NCBI GenBank assembly: GCA_902596325.1
Contig: CACJTN010000003.1
Span: forward strand, 17,202 to 81,201
From: an uncultured Pelagibacteraceae bacterium
Lineage (GTDB): Bacteria; Pseudomonadota; Alphaproteobacteria; Pelagibacterales; Pelagibacteraceae
Reading direction: 5' to 3'
Length of the DNA stretch: 64,000 bases
Under the pieces are notes generated by a model. That model made no database searches. It had not been told where the DNA came from and worked only from the letters and a program-made list of their open reading frames with translations. The position numbers and the translations under genes are program-made. The first letter of the stretch is position 1. Every line of letters begins with the position of its first letter. Shown piece after piece: positions 19,206 through 29,229 of the stretch.

Positions 19206-19847
19206 ATGATTCAAGGAATTTTTTTCTATATTTTTGCATTAATTGCTATCGTTTCAGCAATAATGGTAACTGTATCCAGAAATACAGTTCATTCAGTTTT
19301 CTTTTTAATATTAGATTTTGTAAGTATTTCATGTCTATTTATTATGAGTGGTGCAGAATTTCTCGGCATGATCATGTTAATTGTTTATGTTGGCGCGGTA
19401 GCGGTATTATTTTTATTTGTTGTGATGATGTTGAATGTTGCCCAACAAGAAAATGAATGGTTTCAGAGTAAAAAAAGTAAAGAGCAAAATAGCTCACATA
19501 TACCTGTTGGTTTTTTAATTAGCACAATCATTTTTTTTGAATTAATCGTGGTAATTGGTGGTTGGAAGCTTCAACCTGAAATATTTTCTAATTTAAAACC
19601 TGAGGTTATGTTAGGCACTACAAATACTCACTCAATTGGATCAGTGTTATATACCGACTACATTCATCTTTTTCAAATTTCTGGCATGATATTATTGGTC
19701 TCAATGATCGGTGCAATTGTTTTAACTTATAAAAAAAGAGTTGGCTTGAAAAGACAAAGCTATGTTAGACAAATTTCAAGAGAAAAAATAAGTGGAGTTG
19801 AAATTGTTAATGTCGATAAAAATAAAGGGGTAAAAATTGATGTTTGA
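19206..19847 (+). CDS. nuoJ: NADH-quinone oxidoreductase subunit J
   Basis: Membrane subunit with five spans. TM3 carries the conserved [25 protein letters not shown] segment in its usual place, the pi-bulge helix that couples the quinone site to pumping. I start it at the ATG at 19206 ([11 protein letters not shown]), 4 nt after nuoI, which matches the typical NuoJ N-terminus; the frame also has an ATG at 19188 inside nuoI that would add six residues. It extends well past the last span as a basic tail of about 35 residues. Confidence 0.94.
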   Translation: MIQGIFFYIFALIAIVSAIMVTVSRNTVHSVFFLILDFVSISCLFIMSGAEFLGMIMLIVYVGAVAVLFLFVVMMLNVAQQENEWFQSKKSKEQNSSHIPVGFLISTIIFFELIVVIGGWKLQPEIFSNLKPEVMLGTTNTHSIGSVLYTDYIHLFQISGMILLVSMIGAIVLTYKKRVGLKRQSYVRQISREKISGVEIVNVDKNKGVKIDV

Positions 19848-20151
19848 AATAAATTTGGGACACTATTTAACCTTAAGCGCTATTATTTTTACAATAGGTG
19901 TTGCTGGAATATTTTTAAATAGAAAAAATATTATTGTTATTTTAATGAGTATTGAACTTATACTTTTAGCTGTAAATATAAATTTAGTATCTTTTTCAGT
20001 TTTTCTAGGTGATCTTACAGGTCAAATATTTACACTTTTTATTTTGACTGTAGCTGCTGCCGAAGCTGCAATTGGACTTGCCATAATAGTTGTTTATTTC
20101 AGAAATGCAGGAACAATTCGTGTTGAGGAAATAGACAAATTAAAAGGATAA
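19840..20151 (+). CDS. nuoK: NADH-quinone oxidoreductase subunit K
   Basis: Small three-span subunit related to MrpC; 103 residues. Key glutamates in the membrane are visible in the segments [15 protein letters not shown] and [15 protein letters not shown]. The ATG at 19840 ([10 protein letters not shown]) is preferred over the TTG one codon earlier. Overlaps the end of nuoJ by 8 nt. Confidence 0.95.
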   Translation: MFEINLGHYLTLSAIIFTIGVAGIFLNRKNIIVILMSIELILLAVNINLVSFSVFLGDLTGQIFTLFILTVAAAEAAIGLAIIVVYFRNAGTIRVEEIDKLKG

Positions 20152-20152
20152 G

Positions 20153-22066
20153 ATGGAATACATTGTAATATTTTTACCTTTATTAGGTGCATTTTTTTCA
20201 GGTTTTTTTGGAAATTTAATAGGTAATAAATTCTCTCAAATTTTAACCTCTGCTTTTGTATCTATCTCGGCAATATTTTCAATTTTAATTTTTTATAATG
20301 TTTTAACAAATAATTACGAAAGCAACCTAATAGTTGCCAAATGGATTAATTCGGGAGCACTCAATGTAAATTGGTCTATCAAAATTGATGCATTATCCTC
20401 TGTAATGCTTGTAGTGGTTACATTTGTGTCATCTCTAGTTCATATTTACTCTATTGGATACATGTCTCATGATCCTCATAAACCAAGATTCATGTCTTAT
20501 TTATCCTTGTTTACTTTCTCAATGTTAACTTTAGTTACATCAGATAATTTTTTACAATTATTTTTTGGATGGGAAGGAGTTGGATTGTGCTCATATTTTC
20601 TAATTGGATTTTGGTTTAAACGTGAAACTGCTAATGCTGCTGCTATTAAAGCATTTTTAGTAAATAGGGTAGGTGATTTTGGATTAGCGTTAGGCATATT
20701 CTTAATTTTTTATATGTGCGGAACAATTAATTATGATGAGGTTTTTCAACAAATATCTACACTAAGTCAGAGCGAACTCAATTTTGTGGGTATAAATCTA
20801 AATCCAATCAATCTTATTTGCGTACTTTTATTTATTGGTGCAATGGGTAAATCTGCACAATTATTCTTACATACTTGGTTACCTGATGCAATGGAAGGAC
20901 CTACACCAGTATCTGCATTAATTCATGCCGCAACAATGGTTACAGCAGGAGTTTTTCTTGTTGTCAGATGCTCTCCAATTTATGAGTATTCACCTTTAGC
21001 TTTAGCATTAGTGACGATCGTTGGTATGACCACAGCTTTATTTGCTGCAACAATAGCATTAGTCCAAAACGACATAAAAAAAATAATTGCTTATTCAACA
21101 TGTAGTCAATTAGGGTATATGTTTTTTGCAGCAGGAGTAGGTGCATATAATGTGGCGATGTTTCATCTTTTTACTCATGCTTTTTTTAAAGCACTTTTAT
21201 TTTTAGGAGCAGGCTCTGTAATACATTCGTTTAAAGATGAACAAGATATAAATTTAATGGGTGGAGTGAACAGAAAACTTCCATACACGTATGTATTGAT
21301 GCTAATTGGAACACTTGCATTAACAGGTTTTCCTTTACTTTCAGGATTTTATTCAAAAGATGCTATTATTGAATTTGCTTATCTTAAGGGGACAAATCTA
21401 AGTTATATTGCAGCAAGTGTAGGAATATTTACTGCTTTACTAACTTCAATATATTCATGGAGATTAATCTTTAAAACATTTCACGGAAAATATAATAACC
21501 CAAACGTTTCAATTAACGAAATACATGAATCACCTGCAGTAATGATTATACCTTTAATGATTTTGGCATTAGGATCAATTTTAATAGGATTAATTTTTAA
21601 AGATTTGTTTATAGGACCAGACAGCTTTAACAAGTTTTGGAAATCGTCAATTTTTTTGATAAATCCACTCAGTACAGAGCATCCTCCATTATGGTTTTTA
21701 CTAACAACTCCAATTATAGTTACTTTTAGTATACCATTTACTTTTTATATATTTGTAAAAAAAACAAAAATACCATCTTTAATAGCTGAAGCTAATAAGC
21801 CACTTTATAATTTTTTTAAAAACAAATGGTATTTTGATGAACTTTATGACTTTATTTTTGTTCAGCAATCAAAAAAAATTGGTTTGTTTTTTTGGAAAAA
21901 GATTGATGGTTCGATAATTGATAAATTTGGACCAGACGGAATATCTTTATTAATTAAAAAAATCTCAAACAAAGCTGTCAAATTTCAATCTGGTTTTATA
22001 TACCAATACGCCTTTATAATGCTATTGGGATTTTCTGTATTTTTAACAATTTTAATAATTAATTAA
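20153..22066 (+). CDS. nuoL: NADH-quinone oxidoreductase subunit L
   Basis: Distal antiporter-like proton-pumping subunit with the long lateral helix; 637 residues, about 16 spans. The pumping residues lie in conserved motifs: the glutamate in FFGWEGVGLCSYFLIGFW, the lysine in MGKSAQLFLHTWLPDAMEGPTPVSALIHA-type segment, and the HAFFKALLFL segment. The C-terminal half holds the amphipathic lateral helix. One base separates it from nuoK and its stop overlaps the nuoM start. Confidence 0.96.
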   Translation: MEYIVIFLPLLGAFFSGFFGNLIGNKFSQILTSAFVSISAIFSILIFYNVLTNNYESNLIVAKWINSGALNVNWSIKIDALSSVMLVVVTFVSSLVHIYSIGYMSHDPHKPRFMSYLSLFTFSMLTLVTSDNFLQLFFGWEGVGLCSYFLIGFWFKRETANAAAIKAFLVNRVGDFGLALGIFLIFYMCGTINYDEVFQQISTLSQSELNFVGINLNPINLICVLLFIGAMGKSAQLFLHTWLPDAMEGPTPVSALIHAATMVTAGVFLVVRCSPIYEYSPLALALVTIVGMTTALFAATIALVQNDIKKIIAYSTCSQLGYMFFAAGVGAYNVAMFHLFTHAFFKALLFLGAGSVIHSFKDEQDINLMGGVNRKLPYTYVLMLIGTLALTGFPLLSGFYSKDAIIEFAYLKGTNLSYIAASVGIFTALLTSIYSWRLIFKTFHGKYNNPNVSINEIHESPAVMIIPLMILALGSILIGLIFKDLFIGPDSFNKFWKSSIFLINPLSTEHPPLWFLLTTPIIVTFSIPFTFYIFVKKTKIPSLIAEANKPLYNFFKNKWYFDELYDFIFVQQSKKIGLFFWKKIDGSIIDKFGPDGISLLIKKISNKAVKFQSGFIYQYAFIMLLGFSVFLTILIIN

Positions 22067-23559
22067 TGAATTTTCCAATTTTATCCTCTTTAATTTTGCT
22101 TCCTTTAATTGGATCATTTTTTATATTTTTTAATAAGTCTAGTGAAAAAAATAGAACAATTAAGTATGTTTCAATCTTTATAACCTTCTCTAACTTTTTG
22201 CTGGCATTATATCTGTGGTATATTTTTGATAAAACCATCTCTGATTTTCAATTTATTGAAGATAGAGAATGGATATCAGGACTTATTAATTATAAAGTAG
22301 GAATTGATGGAATTTCTATTCTGTTTGTAGTGCTAACTGCTTTTATTACTCCTCTATGTGTAATTTCTGTAATTTCTACAATCAAATATAGACTAAAAGA
22401 TTTTTTAATAGCTATTTTGATAATGGAATCACTAATGATTGGTGTTTTTTGTTCACTTGACCTAGTTGTTTTTTATCTTTTTTTTGAAGGTGGTTTAATT
22501 CCCATGTTTCTTATAATTGGTATATGGGGCGGTGAAAGAAGAGTCTATTCCGCATTTAAATTTTTTCTCTATACATTGCTCGGTTCTGTATTAATGTTAG
22601 TTGCTATAATATCCATATATTGGATAGCAGGCACGACTGACGTTCAAGAACTTTATAAAATAGGAATTGATCAAAAATATCAAAATTTGTTATGGTTAGC
22701 ATTTTTTAGTTCGTTCGCAGTTAAAACCCCTATGTGGCCTGTACACACATGGTTGCCAGATGCACATGTCGAAGCACCCACTGCAGGCTCAGTGCTGTTA
22801 GCAGCTATTTTGCTTAAGATGGCAGGCTATGGTTTTATTAGATTTTCTATTGGATTATTTCCTGTTGCCTCAGAATATTTTGTACCACTAGTTTACGTCT
22901 TAAGTATTATTGCAATAATTTATACCTCATTAGTTGCTTTAATGCAGGACGATATGAAAAAGCTAATTGCATATTCTTCAGTAGCACATATGGGTTTTGT
23001 TACTCTTGGAATATTTACAATGACACAACAAGGTATCGAAGGAAGTATAATACAAATGATCAGTCATGGATTGATATCTGCAGCTTTATTTTTATGTGTT
23101 GGAGTTATTTATGATCGAAGACATACCCGACAAATAAAAGATTATGGTGGTTTGGTTTCAGTTATGCCTAAATACGCAATTTTATTTATGATATTTACAT
23201 TAGGTGCCGTAGGTCTTCCCGGTACAACAGGATTTGTAGGAGAATTTTTGATTTTATTGGGTGCATTTAAAAAGAGTTTCATAGTTGCCATTTTTGCAAG
23301 TATTGGCGTAATATTAAGCGCCGCATATATGCTTTGGCTATATCGAAGAGTAGTTTTTGGAAAAATTGTTAATGCTGATTTAAAAAATATTGTTGACCTT
23401 AATAAGTCTGAAAAAATAATTTTGTGGACACTTGCAATACCATCTATATTTTATGGTTTCTACCCAGAGCCAATTTTTAATACAATAGATGTTTCTATAA
23501 ACAGTTTAATTCAGACATATAATGCAAATTTAGACATCTATTTTGCGGGTAAAAATTAA
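22066..23559 (+). CDS. nuoM: NADH-quinone oxidoreductase subunit M
   Basis: Middle antiporter-like subunit; 497 residues, about 14 spans. Conserved sites include the glutamate in DLVVFYLFFEGGLIPMFLIIG, the lysine in SFAVKTPMWPVHTWLPDAHVEAPT and the histidine in MISHGLISAALFLCVGV. All match proton-pumping subunits of this family. Overlaps nuoN by one base. Confidence 0.96.
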   Translation: MNFPILSSLILLPLIGSFFIFFNKSSEKNRTIKYVSIFITFSNFLLALYLWYIFDKTISDFQFIEDREWISGLINYKVGIDGISILFVVLTAFITPLCVISVISTIKYRLKDFLIAILIMESLMIGVFCSLDLVVFYLFFEGGLIPMFLIIGIWGGERRVYSAFKFFLYTLLGSVLMLVAIISIYWIAGTTDVQELYKIGIDQKYQNLLWLAFFSSFAVKTPMWPVHTWLPDAHVEAPTAGSVLLAAILLKMAGYGFIRFSIGLFPVASEYFVPLVYVLSIIAIIYTSLVALMQDDMKKLIAYSSVAHMGFVTLGIFTMTQQGIEGSIIQMISHGLISAALFLCVGVIYDRRHTRQIKDYGGLVSVMPKYAILFMIFTLGAVGLPGTTGFVGEFLILLGAFKKSFIVAIFASIGVILSAAYMLWLYRRVVFGKIVNADLKNIVDLNKSEKIILWTLAIPSIFYGFYPEPIFNTIDVSINSLIQTYNANLDIYFAGKN

Positions 23560-24974
23560 TGGAAAATATAAACTTAATTACATCTGAAATATTTATTTCT
23601 TTGTCATTAATGTCATTGTTAATTCTAGGCGTATTTAAGAATAATAGTTCAAGCATTGTATACAATTTATCAATTTTTACTTTGTTCCTGTCTCTTTTGA
23701 TAAATTTAAATTTATTTAGTTTTAATAATTTTTACCTTTTTAATGGAGCATACAAGGTTGATCACTTATCAAATTTTATGAAAGTTCTTATTATAGTTTC
23801 TGGAATATTTGTTATGCTTTCTTCATCTAAATATTTAAAAATTAATAAAATTTTCAAAATCGAGTATCCAATTTTGTTGTTAAGTTCAATTTTGGGTATG
23901 TTTATTATGATTAGTTCTAACGATTTAATAGTATTTTATTTAGGTTTAGAATTACAATCTCTTGCATTATATGTTTTAGCCTCTTTTAAAAGGAACGATC
24001 AGCTTTCTTCAGAATCTGGGTTAAAGTATTTTGTTTTGAGCGCTTTATCATCTGGATTACTTTTGTATGGATGTTCTTTAATTTATGGTTTTTCAGGATC
24101 CACAAATTTTGATCAAATATCAAACAATATTTCTGAGGTACAGTATGGTCTAACATTAGGAATAGTATTTATACTGGTTGGTTTAGCATTTAAAATTTCG
24201 GCGGTTCCTTTTCACATGTGGGCACCAGATGTTTATCAAGGTTCCCCAACATCTGTTACAATATTTTTTGCTATTCTTCCTAAGATAGCTGCCTTATCAG
24301 TATTTATAAGATTTTTATATGTTCCATTTATTAATCTTATAGATCAATGGCAAACTATAATTATTTTTGTATCCATTGCCTCAATGGTCTTTGGGGCGGT
24401 CGCAGCTATAGGACAAAAAAATTTAAAACGTCTAATGGCATATAGTTCTATAAGTCATATGGGCTTTGCATTAGCTGGACTAGCAGTAGGTACTAATGAG
24501 GGAATTCAAAGTTCAATTATATATATTTCTATATATTTATTAATGAACTTAGCTTTTTTTAGTTGTTTATTTATGTTGAAAAGAAATGATATATACTATG
24601 AAGATTTAAGTGATTTATCCGGTTTATCGAAAAATCATCCAATTTTAGCTTTATGTTTATTAATTTCATTGTTTTCATTAGCTGGAATACCACCATTAGC
24701 GGGTTTTTTTGCAAAATTTTATATTTTCTTAGCAGTTATAAAAGAAGAAATGTATTTTTTAGCTATAGTTGGATTGCTTTCAACGGTTGTTGCAGCCTTT
24801 TATTACTTAAGAGTAATAAAAACTATTTACTTTGATAGTCAAACAGAAAAATTCGATATTAATCATGATATTGGACTTAAGATTTCTTTATTAGTTTCTA
24901 CGGTGATAATTTTAATTTATTTTATTTATCCAAGTCCTTTACAAGCACTAATCTCTAAAATAGTAATTTTGTAA
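23559..24974 (+). CDS. nuoN: NADH-quinone oxidoreductase subunit N
   Basis: Proximal antiporter-like subunit, last gene of the complex I operon; 471 residues. Conserved segments are DLIVFYLGLELQSLALYVLASF, FKISAVPFHMWAPDVYQGSPT and KRLMAYSSISHMGFALAGLA. There is no inserted gene anywhere in nuoA-N. Its stop overlaps the start of birA, so the transcript probably continues. Confidence 0.96.
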   Translation: MENINLITSEIFISLSLMSLLILGVFKNNSSSIVYNLSIFTLFLSLLINLNLFSFNNFYLFNGAYKVDHLSNFMKVLIIVSGIFVMLSSSKYLKINKIFKIEYPILLLSSILGMFIMISSNDLIVFYLGLELQSLALYVLASFKRNDQLSSESGLKYFVLSALSSGLLLYGCSLIYGFSGSTNFDQISNNISEVQYGLTLGIVFILVGLAFKISAVPFHMWAPDVYQGSPTSVTIFFAILPKIAALSVFIRFLYVPFINLIDQWQTIIIFVSIASMVFGAVAAIGQKNLKRLMAYSSISHMGFALAGLAVGTNEGIQSSIIYISIYLLMNLAFFSCLFMLKRNDIYYEDLSDLSGLSKNHPILALCLLISLFSLAGIPPLAGFFAKFYIFLAVIKEEMYFLAIVGLLSTVVAAFYYLRVIKTIYFDSQTEKFDINHDIGLKISLLVSTVIILIYFIYPSPLQALISKIVIL

Positions 24975-25504
24975 TGAAGCTATTAAAATTTACTTATAAA
25001 AAAGTTATGAGCACAAATGATGTTGCTATAAGAAAAATAAGAAGTGGTATTGAGCAAGGAATCATAATTACAAATGAGCAAAAAAAAGGTAGAGGCAGAT
25101 TTGGTAATAAATGGATTTCTTTAAAAGGAAATTTATTCACAACAATTTTTTACAAAGTAAATTCAAATTATAATTTAAAAAAAATTACCCAAAAAAACTG
25201 TTTATTAATATTCAAAACATTAAAAACTGTTATAAAAAAAAACATTTCTATAAAATATCCAAATGATATTCTTATTAACAGTAAGAAGATATGTGGTATT
25301 TTACAGGAGATAATAACATATAATAATAAATATTTTATTATTGTTGGCATAGGCATTAATATTGTAGAAAGTCCTAAAATAAATAAATATCAAACTACAT
25401 ACTTGAATAAATATTTAAATAGAAGCGTGTCAAAATATAAGATTTTTTTTAAAATAAAAAAAATTTTTGAAAACAATATAATAAATCTTCAACAATGTTC
25501 TTAG
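24974..25504 (+). CDS. birA: Biotin--protein ligase, minimal catalytic form
   Basis: Attaches biotin to the carrier protein of acetyl-CoA carboxylase through biotinyl-AMP. Motifs: STNDVA near residue 14, KKGRGRFGNKWIS near 36 (biotinyl-AMP loop), KYPNDILINSKKICGILQE near 94 (catalytic lysine and ATP contact) and VGIGINI near 123. At 176 residues it has no N-terminal DNA-binding domain and appears to lack most of the C-terminal SH3-like domain. It follows nuoN, as in many alphaproteobacteria, and overlaps coaX by 10 nt. Confidence 0.88.
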   Translation: MKLLKFTYKKVMSTNDVAIRKIRSGIEQGIIITNEQKKGRGRFGNKWISLKGNLFTTIFYKVNSNYNLKKITQKNCLLIFKTLKTVIKKNISIKYPNDILINSKKICGILQEIITYNNKYFIIVGIGINIVESPKINKYQTTYLNKYLNRSVSKYKIFFKIKKIFENNIINLQQCS

Positions 25505-26241
25505 TAGGTGACATAGGAAATACAGAAACAAAAATTTGTTTACTAAACAACCGTTATAAAAAGATTAAAAAAATTACGTTAAATACCCAAAAGCTTTCAA
25601 TTAAATATCTAACGCAAAAAACTTTATTGATAAAAAAAAATTTTAAAAATGTTGAAAAGTTGCTATTTTCAAGTGTTGTTCCCAATAAATACAAAGTTAT
25701 TAAAAAATTTTTTAAAATTAAAACAAAAAAAAATTCTTTTGAAATTAAAGAATTAAATCTAAATAAAATAATAAATATAAAAGTAAATAAAAAACAAATA
25801 GGTTCAGATAGACTGGCAAATGCAATCAGTGTTTTTAAAAAATATAAAAACTATATAATTATAGATTTTGGCACAGCTACTACTTTCGATGTGGTAAAGT
25901 CTAACAACTACATTGGCGGGGTTATAGCACCAGGTGTTCAAACATCTTTAAATAACTTATCTAGCAAAGCTTCGTTAATACCTAATATTAAGTTAAAAAA
26001 AATTAAAAAAATACTTGGTAAAAATACTAATAATTCGGTAATCTCTGGATTTTATTGGGGCTATATTGGACTTATTAACAAAATCATTTTTTTAATTAAA
26101 AGAGAATCAAAAATAAATTTTAAAATAATAGTTACTGGTGGTTTGGCTCATATATTCAAAAATTCTTTTGATTATAAGATTAATTTAAATAAAGATATTA
26201 CTATTAACGGTATAATAAAATTAGTGAGGTTATTGAATTAG
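25495..26241 (+). CDS. coaX: Type III pantothenate kinase
   Basis: First step of coenzyme A synthesis from pantothenate. It belongs to the ASKHA fold: the phosphate-binding DIGNTETKI at residues 6-14, GSDRLANAIS near 103 and DFGTATTFDVV near 123 are the family motifs. The second glycine-rich ATP segment is VTGGLAHIF near 217. 248 residues, typical. Lysine-rich loops reflect the AT bias. It ends directly against the rnj start codon. Confidence 0.93.
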   Translation: MFLVGDIGNTETKICLLNNRYKKIKKITLNTQKLSIKYLTQKTLLIKKNFKNVEKLLFSSVVPNKYKVIKKFFKIKTKKNSFEIKELNLNKIINIKVNKKQIGSDRLANAISVFKKYKNYIIIDFGTATTFDVVKSNNYIGGVIAPGVQTSLNNLSSKASLIPNIKLKKIKKILGKNTNNSVISGFYWGYIGLINKIIFLIKRESKINFKIIVTGGLAHIFKNSFDYKINLNKDITINGIIKLVRLLN

Positions 26242-27900
26242 ATGAAAGATGAACTTCTTTATTGCCCATTAGGTGGCGCTGGTGAAATTGGCATGAACAT
26301 GAATTTGTTTGGATATGGTCAAGAAGATGATCATAAATGGATAATGGTAGATGTGGGTGTTACTTTTGCAGATGACTCAATCCCAGGTGTGGACTTGATA
26401 TATCCAGATCCTGGATATGCAGAGGATAAAAAGGATAACTTTTTAGGAATTATTCTAACACATGCCCATGAAGATCACATAGGCGCGATAACACATGTTT
26501 GGCCAAAATTTAAATGTAAGATTTATGCTACACCTTTTACAGCTGCACTCGTTACTGAAAAATTTAGAGAAAAAAAGATTGATATCACATCTTATTTACA
26601 AATTGTGCAGTTAGGTTCCACGATTAATTTAAAACCATTTAAAATTGAGTTTATTACAATGACTCATTCTATTGTTGAACCTAATGGACTTAGAATAGAA
26701 ACTCCAGCAGGAAGTATTCTTCATACAGGGGATTGGAAGTGTGACCCAAACCCTTTAGTTGGAAATAACATGAATTCAAAAAGATTAATCGAAATCGGAA
26801 AAGAAGGTGTTTTGACGATGATATGCGACTCTACAAATGTTTTAAGTGTTGGGAGGTCGGGCTCAGAAAAAGATGTAAGAGATAGTATGTTAAAGATTAT
26901 AGAAAAGCAAAAAAAAAGAGTGATAGTTACATCTTTCGCATCAAATGTTGCTAGAATGGAAACAATTTTTTACTGTGCAGAAAAAACTGGAAGAAATATT
27001 TCTCTTGTAGGAAGATCTATGCACAGAATTTATAAGGCAGCAAAACAATGTGGATACTTAAGTGATGTTATTGAACCAATTGATCCACGTGATACTAAAA
27101 ATATTTCAAGTGAAAAAATAATCTATTTATGCACGGGTAGTCAAGGTGAACCCATGGGAGCTATGAACAGAATATCAAATTATATACATCCAGATGTATT
27201 TGTCGAAGCAGGAGATACTGTAATTTTTTCATCAAAAATAATTCCTGGAAATGAGAAAAAACTTTATAAACTTCACAACCAATTAGTCAGAGAAGGTATA
27301 AATGTTATTTCAGAGGAGACAGATTTTGTTCATGTATCGGGTCACCCGAATAGAGACGATTTAAAAGATATGTATGAATGGATTCAACCAAATTCCATTA
27401 TACCAGTTCATGGTGAACAAAGACATATGTTAGAGCATATTGATTTTGCAAAAAAGTTAAATGTTCCCCATCCTATTAAGGTAGAAAATGGAGATATTGT
27501 AAGAATATTTCCTGGAGATTCTCCAGAAGTTTTTGACAAAGCGCCTTATGGAAAAATTTTTTTAGATGGAAATATTGGGGTGGAAGAGGAGTCTAAATCT
27601 ATTAAAGAGAGAAGAAATATTTCACAGAATGGACATTTAGATATTACTGTTATTATAACAACACAAGGAAATATTCATAACACGCCAATAGTTAATTTTT
27701 TGGGAATACCGATTTTAAATGCTGAGGAATTTAAAATTTCTATAAAAGATGAAATTGATAAAATAGCTAAATCATTTTCATTAAATAACAGAAAACAAGA
27801 TGAAAATTTTAAAGATGTTTTAAAAGTATCTTGTAGAAAATTTACTAAGGAAAAGACTGGCAAAAGACCAATAACCAATATAAATCTAGTAAGAATTTAA
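26242..27900 (+). CDS. rnj: Ribonuclease J
   Basis: Endo- and 5'-3' exoribonuclease of the metallo-beta-lactamase/beta-CASP group; 552 residues, normal length. Metal ligands are in THAHEDHIGAI near residue 74, in the TMTHSIVEPNG segment near 146, and DWK near 169. The beta-CASP domain includes ICDSTNVLS, ASNVARM and the HVSGHPNRDD segment near 367. Alphaproteobacteria carry this enzyme besides RNase E. It lies between coaX and proS, a conserved alphaproteobacterial order. Confidence 0.95.
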   Translation: MKDELLYCPLGGAGEIGMNMNLFGYGQEDDHKWIMVDVGVTFADDSIPGVDLIYPDPGYAEDKKDNFLGIILTHAHEDHIGAITHVWPKFKCKIYATPFTAALVTEKFREKKIDITSYLQIVQLGSTINLKPFKIEFITMTHSIVEPNGLRIETPAGSILHTGDWKCDPNPLVGNNMNSKRLIEIGKEGVLTMICDSTNVLSVGRSGSEKDVRDSMLKIIEKQKKRVIVTSFASNVARMETIFYCAEKTGRNISLVGRSMHRIYKAAKQCGYLSDVIEPIDPRDTKNISSEKIIYLCTGSQGEPMGAMNRISNYIHPDVFVEAGDTVIFSSKIIPGNEKKLYKLHNQLVREGINVISEETDFVHVSGHPNRDDLKDMYEWIQPNSIIPVHGEQRHMLEHIDFAKKLNVPHPIKVENGDIVRIFPGDSPEVFDKAPYGKIFLDGNIGVEEESKSIKERRNISQNGHLDITVIITTQGNIHNTPIVNFLGIPILNAEEFKISIKDEIDKIAKSFSLNNRKQDENFKDVLKVSCRKFTKEKTGKRPITNINLVRI

Positions 27901-27904
27901 AAGA

Positions 27905-29227
27905 ATGTATTTTTCAAAATCTTTAATCCCTATCCTTAAAAACAACCCATCTGAGGCAAAAATTAAATCTCATCAATTAATGTTAAGAACTGGGATGATT
28001 AAACAGTCATCAGCTGGAATTTACTCATGGTTACCATTAGGATTTAAAGTCATGAAGAAAATTGAACAAATAGTTAGAGAAGAGCAAGATAGGATTGGAG
28101 CACAAGAAATATTAATGCCAACTATTCAGTCTAGTGAAATATGGAAAGAGAGTGGTAGATACGAGGATTACGGTGAAGAGATGCTAAGAATTAAAGATAG
28201 ACAAAACAGAGAATTATTATATGGACCCACAAATGAGGAATTAATAACTGAAATATTTAGATCTAGTATCAAGTCATATAAATCCCTTCCTCAATTGATG
28301 TACCATATTCAATGGAAATTTAGAGACGAATTAAGACCAAGATTTGGTGTAATGAGGTGTCGTGAATTTTACATGAAAGATGCATATTCTTTTGACTTAA
28401 CGGATGAAGATGCTCAACACTCTTATAATAAATTCTTTTTATCTTATTTAAAAACTTTTAAAAGATTAGACCTTTCAGCCATTCCTATGGCGGCTGATAC
28501 AGGGCCTATTGGAGGAAATCTATCCCACGAGTTTGTAATAATTGCTGATACAGGTGAGAGCAAAGTATATACTGATCGAAGGATATTTGATGTTAATAAT
28601 GATGAAGTAGCTTTGGATAAAAAATCACTAATGGATTTACGTAAAGAATACAACAAATATTATGCTGTAACTGACGAGAAATTTAATCAAAATGAATTTG
28701 ATATTAATGTGACCTCTGAAAATAAATTAGAAACGAAAGGAATTGAAGTTGGTCACATATTTTACTTTGGCGACAAATATTCAAAACCGATGAACGCGTC
28801 TGTAGATTTTAATGGATCAAAAGAATTTGTAAAAATGGGTTCATATGGCGTAGGTGTTTCTAGATTGGTTGGTGCCATAATTGAAGCGAAATATGATGAG
28901 AAGAATGAAATCATGAAATGGCCGTTGGCTATATCTCCTTTTCATTGTGCAATTTTACCCCAAATAAATAAAAATGATAAAACAAATTTAGAAAAAGCAT
29001 TAAATATTCATGAACATTTAAAAAGCAAAAATATTGACACAATTATAGATGATACTGACGAAAGTATATCGTCTAAAATGAAAAAATTTAACTTAATTGG
29101 TGTCCCATTTCAAATTATTATTGGAAAAAAATCTGAGGATGACCTTGTCGAGTTTAAAGAAATCGGCAAAGATGCGACTAAAACAAAAATTGAAGAAATT
29201 TATAAAATCATAATTAACAAATTATAA
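27905..29227 (+). CDS. proS: Prolyl-tRNA synthetase, short alphaproteobacterial form
   Basis: Class II aminoacyl-tRNA synthetase charging tRNA-Pro; 440 residues. Motif 2 is in KFRDELRPRFGVMRCREFYMKDAYSF and motif 3 in GSYGVGVSRLVGAI. The C-terminal anticodon-binding domain starts near residue 345. The inserted editing domain found in the E. coli enzyme is absent, which is normal for the alphaproteobacterial type. Four nt after rnj. Confidence 0.95.
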   Translation: MYFSKSLIPILKNNPSEAKIKSHQLMLRTGMIKQSSAGIYSWLPLGFKVMKKIEQIVREEQDRIGAQEILMPTIQSSEIWKESGRYEDYGEEMLRIKDRQNRELLYGPTNEELITEIFRSSIKSYKSLPQLMYHIQWKFRDELRPRFGVMRCREFYMKDAYSFDLTDEDAQHSYNKFFLSYLKTFKRLDLSAIPMAADTGPIGGNLSHEFVIIADTGESKVYTDRRIFDVNNDEVALDKKSLMDLRKEYNKYYAVTDEKFNQNEFDINVTSENKLETKGIEVGHIFYFGDKYSKPMNASVDFNGSKEFVKMGSYGVGVSRLVGAIIEAKYDEKNEIMKWPLAISPFHCAILPQINKNDKTNLEKALNIHEHLKSKNIDTIIDDTDESISSKMKKFNLIGVPFQIIIGKKSEDDLVEFKEIGKDATKTKIEEIYKIIINKL

Positions 29228-29229
29228 AA

